From Rhodospirillales bacterium (GTDB lineage: Bacteria > Pseudomonadota > Alphaproteobacteria > UBA8366 > JADFVY01), in the NCBI GenBank assembly GCA_024644185.1, contig JAHELM010000087.1, positions 1-8,048 on the forward strand: DNA of 8,048 nt, written 5' to 3'. How positions within the stretch are numbered: the stretch's first letter is position 1; every line of letters begins with the position of its first letter. Made by a program: the position numbers and the translations under genes. The notes below the pieces were generated by a model. That model did not search any database and was not told the origin of the DNA. It was given only the letters and a program-made list of their open reading frames with translations. Below, one piece after another: positions 5,316 through 8,048 of the stretch.

Positions 5316-5726
5316 TCAGGCGTTCTTGACCCGGACGATGATGTCCACCCGCTCCACCACGGTGCCCGTCGGCGGCACCGGCACCCGCGCCACTTCCATC
5401 GCGTCGGCGGGAATGTCGCGCAGATCGCCCGTGCTCTCGTGGAAAAAATGATGGTGCGCCGAGATATTGGTGTCGAAATACGACCGGCCCGGATCGACCA
5501 CCACCTCGCGCAGCAATCCCGCCTGGGTGAACTGGTGCAGCGTGTTGTAGATCGTCGCCAGCGAGACCGGCAGATTGGCGCCCACGGCCTCGGCATGCAG
5601 ATGTTCGGCGGTGACGTGGCGGTCACCGCCATCGAACAGCAGCCGGGCCAGGCCGAGCCGCTGCCGGGTCGGCCGCAGCCCCGCGTCGCGCAGGATATCG
5701 AGGGCCTGCCTGTAGGGACGCATCAT
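5316..5726 (-). CDS. irr: Iron response regulator Irr (Fur superfamily)
   Basis: A 136-residue DNA-binding regulator. In alphaproteobacteria Irr represses or activates iron- and heme-related genes under iron limitation and is destabilised or released when heme is available. The N-terminal winged helix (about 16-74) contains GLRPTRQRL, GDRHVTAEHLH and LATIYNTLHQF, the Fur-family recognition region. The C-terminal half has the Irr-type YFDTNISAHHHFF stretch with H91-H93, associated with metal/heme sensing, and ends VERVDIIVRVKNA like other Irr proteins. There is no cysteine, so both the N-terminal Cys-Pro heme motif of Bradyrhizobium Irr and the CxxC zinc sites of classical Fur are absent. Translation starts at the first of two tandem ATGs (5726 or 5723); GGAG lies 11 nt upstream of the first. 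It is upstream of and co-directional with rubrerythrin. Irr is preferred over PerR or Fur because of the HHH motif and the lack of cysteines. Confidence 0.88.
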   Translation of the reverse strand: MMRPYRQALDILRDAGLRPTRQRLGLARLLFDGGDRHVTAEHLHAEAVGANLPVSLATIYNTLHQFTQAGLLREVVVDPGRSYFDTNISAHHHFFHESTGDLRDIPADAMEVARVPVPPTGTVVERVDIIVRVKNA

Positions 5727-5773
5727 CGCAATACGGTCTCCGGACTTTCGGGCCCGCGGCCCATTACGGTTTC

Positions 5774-5802
5774 CTTATACGCCATGGCACGCATGGCCTC
5801 AA
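5774..5802 (-). promoter_or_regulatory. Predicted sigma70-type promoter of irr
   Basis: On the minus strand TTGAGG (5797-5802) and TATAAG (5774-5779) are separated by exactly 17 nt, matching the consensus at four and five of six positions. The start would lie near 5767, giving a leader of about 40 nt. The spacer contains the perfect inverted repeat GCCATG-N5-CATGGC (5781-5797). Confidence 0.5.
5781..5797. repeat. Perfect inverted repeat between the irr -10 and -35
   Basis: GCCATG (5781-5786), five bases, then CATGGC (5792-5797). It fills almost the whole spacer of the predicted irr promoter, a typical position for a repressor site. No known regulator is recognised from the sequence. Confidence 0.45.
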
Positions 5803-5818
5803 CCGTATGCAGCCATGA

Positions 5819-5833
5819 TTTGAACGATTCAAA
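5819..5833. promoter_or_regulatory. Candidate Irr/Fur-type operator upstream of irr
   Basis: TTTGAA-CGA-TTCAAA is a perfect 6-bp palindrome with a 3-nt centre. It shares the GAA-N3-TTC core with the Irr iron-control element but lacks the A and T that flank the core in TTTAGAA-N3-TTCTAAA. It begins 16 nt upstream of the predicted irr -35 and lies between irr and the divergent penicillin-binding protein gene, so it could serve irr autoregulation, the divergent gene, or both. Confidence 0.4.
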
Positions 5834-5972
5834 GGTACATCGTATCCCGCGGGCCCGGCAACGGTAACCTGCGGCCATGCGGATCGGCGAGGCAAGCAAA
5901 ATCTGGTGATCGTCCCACCCGATCTTGTGATTTCACGCCACGTTCATGCTTGTAGCACGCTATATATGGGCG

Positions 5973-7850
5973 ATGACTCGAAAACCACTGACTGCCAATC
6001 GGTCCGACAGAGGCCGCGCCGAGGCAAAACGCCGCAGGTCCTGGCTTGGCCCCGCGATCCGCACGATGCTGACGGCCGCCGTGTGGGGCGCGGTGGCGCT
6101 GGCCGGGATCGTCGCCTGGTATGCCTACGATCTGCCGGATATCGAGGTTCTGGAACAGCAGGCAGGCCAACGCGCGCCGACCGTCACCCTGCTGGCGGCC
6201 GACGGATCGGTGCTGGCGCATTACGGCGAATTGTACGGCGTGGCGGTGCAGCTTCGCGAGATGCCCCCGCACCTGCCGCATGCGGTTCTGGCGATCGAGG
6301 ACCGGCGTTTCTACGAGCATCCGGGCATCGATGTTCTGGGCATCGCGCGGGCCGCGCTGACCAATATCTGGGCCGGTTCGGTGCGCAGCGGCGGCAGCAC
6401 CGTCACCCAGCAGCTGGCCAAGAATCTGTTCCTGTCCTCCGACCGGACATTGCGCCGCAAGGTGCAGGAACTGCTGCTGGCGCTGTGGCTGGAGCAGCGC
6501 TACAGCAAGGACCAGATCCTGACAATCTATCTCAACCGGGTCTATCTGGGCGCCGGCGCCTATGGCGTCGATGCCGCCGCGCGGCGCTATTTCGGCAAGC
6601 CGGCCTCGGCGGTGACGGTCTACGAGTCGGCCTTGCTGGCCGGGCTGCTCAAGGCGCCGTCGCGCTACAATCCGCTGGTCGATCCGGAACGCGCCGATGG
6701 CCGCGCCCGCCAGGTGCTGGACAGCATGGTCGAGGCCGGCTGGCTGACCCAGGCGCAGGCGAAAATGTCGGCGACCGGCGGCGCCACGCTGCAAGGCGAG
6801 GCCGCAAGCGCGGCCGGAACCGGCGGCCAGGCGCGCTATTTCGTCGACTGGGTGATGGAGCGTGCCCGGGATTTCGCCGGCCCGCCCGATGGCGACCTGG
6901 TGATCCAGACCACCATCGACGCGCGGCTGCAGCGGCTGGCCGAGGCCAAGCTGGCCGGCGCCCTGGCCAAGGCGGCCGCGAACAAGGCCGGCCAGGCGGC
7001 CCTGGTGGCGATGCGCCCGGACGGCGCGATCCTGGCCATGGTCGGCGGCGGCGATTACGGGGCCAGCCAGTTCAACCGCGCCACCCAGGCGCTGCGCCAG
7101 CCCGGTTCGGCCTTCAAGCTGTTCGTCTATCTGGCGGCCTTCGAGAACGGCATGCGGCCGGGCGATACCATCGAGGACGTGCCGATCGACATCGAGGGCT
7201 GGAGCCCGCGCAATGCCGGCGGCCAGCATCGCGGGACGGTAACCCTGCGCGAGGCGGCGGCGCGCTCGATCAACTCGGTGGCCGCCGTCCTGGCTGACCG
7301 CATCGGCCGCGACCGCGTGGTCGATGTGGCGCGCCGCCTCGGCATCACCGCCGAGCTGGGCACCGACCCGTCCCTGGCGCTGGGCGCCTACGAGGTGACG
7401 CTGCTGGAACTGACATCGGCCTATGGCACGATCGCCAGCGGCGGCATCGGCGTCTGGCCCTATGGGCTGACGGAAATCCGCGACGGCAATGGCCGCGTGC
7501 TCTACAGCCGCAGCGGCGGCGGCCCGGGCCGCGTGGTCGAGCCGGGCCCGGTGGCGGCGATCAACGACATCCTCACCGCCGCCATCACCTGGGGCACCGG
7601 CAAGGCGGCCAGGCTGGACCGCCCCGCCGCCGGCAAGACCGGCACCAGCCAGGACAGCCGGGACGCCTGGTTCATCGGCTATACCCCCGACCTGGTGACC
7701 GGCATATGGTTCGGCAACGACGACAACAGCCCGATGGACAAGGTCTCCGGCGGCTCATACCCCGCCCGCACCTGGCGGGAATTCATGATCCCGGCGCTGG
7801 ACGGCGTGAAGGCAACGCCGCTGGCGGGAATCGTGGGTGCCGGCGAGTAG
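5973..7850 (+). CDS. Class A penicillin-binding protein (bifunctional transglycosylase/transpeptidase, PBP1A-like)
   Basis: A 625-residue peptidoglycan synthase anchored in the inner membrane with its catalytic domains in the periplasm. A short basic cytoplasmic N-terminus precedes one transmembrane helix (about 28-52). The GT51 glycosyltransferase domain (about 65-245) has all motifs: EDRRFYEHPG with catalytic E109, GGSTVTQQ near 140-147, RRKVQELLLAL with E166, and KDQILTIYLN (179-188). The transpeptidase domain carries SAFK (nucleophile S379, K382), SIN (432-434) and KTGTS (555-559). Both activities should therefore be intact. At 625 residues it is shorter than E. coli PBP1A (about 850); no OB-fold insert or long C-terminal extension is apparent. 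The ATG at 5973 was chosen over one at 5946 because the extra nine residues (MLVARYIWA) would precede the basic N-terminus and overlap the TATATA. PBP1C is less likely because the C-terminal domain is missing. A small membrane protein gene follows after 32 nt. Confidence 0.93.
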   Translation: MTRKPLTANRSDRGRAEAKRRRSWLGPAIRTMLTAAVWGAVALAGIVAWYAYDLPDIEVLEQQAGQRAPTVTLLAADGSVLAHYGELYGVAVQLREMPPHLPHAVLAIEDRRFYEHPGIDVLGIARAALTNIWAGSVRSGGSTVTQQLAKNLFLSSDRTLRRKVQELLLALWLEQRYSKDQILTIYLNRVYLGAGAYGVDAAARRYFGKPASAVTVYESALLAGLLKAPSRYNPLVDPERADGRARQVLDSMVEAGWLTQAQAKMSATGGATLQGEAASAAGTGGQARYFVDWVMERARDFAGPPDGDLVIQTTIDARLQRLAEAKLAGALAKAAANKAGQAALVAMRPDGAILAMVGGGDYGASQFNRATQALRQPGSAFKLFVYLAAFENGMRPGDTIEDVPIDIEGWSPRNAGGQHRGTVTLREAAARSINSVAAVLADRIGRDRVVDVARRLGITAELGTDPSLALGAYEVTLLELTSAYGTIASGGIGVWPYGLTEIRDGNGRVLYSRSGGGPGRVVEPGPVAAINDILTAAITWGTGKAARLDRPAAGKTGTSQDSRDAWFIGYTPDLVTGIWFGNDDNSPMDKVSGGSYPARTWREFMIPALDGVKATPLAGIVGAGE

Positions 7851-7866
7851 GGATAACGCGAAAAGC

Positions 7867-7873
7867 AAAGGAA
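7867..7873 (+). promoter_or_regulatory. Ribosome-binding site of the right-edge gene
   Basis: AAAGGAA, 9 nt before the ATG at 7883 and 16 nt after the penicillin-binding protein stop. It supports the short downstream reading frame as real and probably co-transcribed. Confidence 0.55.
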
Positions 7874-7882
7874 CCCGCATTC

Positions 7883-8048
7883 ATGCGCAAGGACTGGTTC
7901 TTGTCGGCCGGCGCGGTGGCGCTGGCCTTTCTGGCCGGGCAGCATCACAGCATCCATATGCTGGCGCTGGCGGTCGGACTGGGCGGCGCCGGATCGAGCC
8001 TGATGACGACGATTCCGCTGGCCCGGCGGATCATGCTGGCCGTCTCGC
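7883..8048 (+). CDS. Hypothetical small membrane protein (partial, first 55 residues)
   Basis: An open frame from an ATG with a good ribosome-binding site runs off the right edge. It begins MRKDWFLSAGAVALAFLAG, a short basic start followed by a hydrophobic helix (about residues 5-19). After the polar turn QHHSIH (20-25) comes a second hydrophobic segment rich in Ala, Gly and Leu (about 26-47), then ARRIML. This predicts at least two membrane helices with the N-terminus inside. I do not recognise the family. The 32-nt gap after the penicillin-binding protein gene suggests co-transcription, but a link to cell-wall synthesis is only contextual. The pair of histidines between the helices may be worth noting once the full protein is seen. 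It could also be a signal peptide followed by a longer domain beyond the edge. Confidence 0.6.
   Translation, partial: MRKDWFLSAGAVALAFLAGQHHSIHMLALAVGLGGAGSSLMTTIPLARRIMLAVS

Larger units (their letters stand above)
5727..5972. other. Divergent intergenic region between irr and the penicillin-binding protein gene
   Basis: About 246 bp without a supportable gene. It holds the irr promoter and palindromes listed separately. It also contains an 11-bp inverted repeat, CGGGCCCGCGG (5749-5759) with CCGCGGGCCCG (5847-5857), flanking the irr promoter. On the plus strand the only -10-like sequence near the penicillin-binding protein gene is TATATA (5961-5966), with no convincing -35. Confidence 0.6.

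Noticed and set aside
5877..5909. Ten-codon open frame MRIGEASKIW upstream of the penicillin-binding protein
   Set aside because: It resembles the first residues of MerR regulators only by chance. It has no ribosome-binding site and stops after ten codons.
5829..7229. A 466-residue minus-strand open frame antisense to the penicillin-binding protein
   Set aside because: The plus strand encodes complete GT51 and transpeptidase motifs; the antisense frame is a composition artefact that also covers the irr control region.
1..8048. Mobile elements, CRISPR arrays, att sites, rRNA
   Set aside because: I saw no transposase or integrase motifs, no regularly spaced repeats and no terminal inverted repeats around any gene. 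Composition appears even across the window.

Overview
The window is GC-rich, tightly packed DNA from what looks like an alphaproteobacterium, probably Rhodospirillales-like. That is inferred from the Irr-type Fur regulator with its HHH motif, the divergent pairing of a glyoxylate/D-glycerate dehydrogenase with a secreted SH3 protein, and the composition. No mobile element, CRISPR array, rRNA or tRNA is visible.

Layout. (1) Positions 1-1864, minus strand: a MATE-family multidrug exporter, cut by the left edge, lies 20 nt downstream of a D-2-hydroxyacid (glyoxylate/hydroxypyruvate-reductase-like) dehydrogenase; the pair is probably one operon. (2) Positions 1865-2043: a divergent promoter region with a tandem direct repeat. 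(3) Positions 2044-2568, plus strand: a secreted protein with two SH3-like domains and a GTG start. (4) Positions 2597-5726, minus strand: four genes in the order irr (Fur-family iron/heme regulator), rubrerythrin without a rubredoxin domain, a GlpC/HdrD-like two-[4Fe-4S] CCG-domain protein, and a DUF3501 protein. (5) Positions 5727-5972: the irr control region, with a good sigma70-like promoter and perfect inverted repeats. (6) Positions 5973-7850, plus strand: a bifunctional class A penicillin-binding protein, followed by the start of a small membrane protein that runs off the right edge.

The most interesting part is the irr-rbr-FeS-DUF3501 block. The rubrerythrin keeps all seven diiron ligands but has no cysteine, so its electrons must come from elsewhere; the co-directional Fe-S protein is the obvious candidate donor or redox partner, and DUF3501 is the uncharacterised third member. 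Two palindromic elements resembling the Irr iron-control element lie upstream of irr and immediately upstream of the rubrerythrin promoter. Together with structured leader and intercistronic RNA, they suggest an iron-responsive peroxide-detoxification module. This is inference from motifs and gene order, not a demonstrated pathway.
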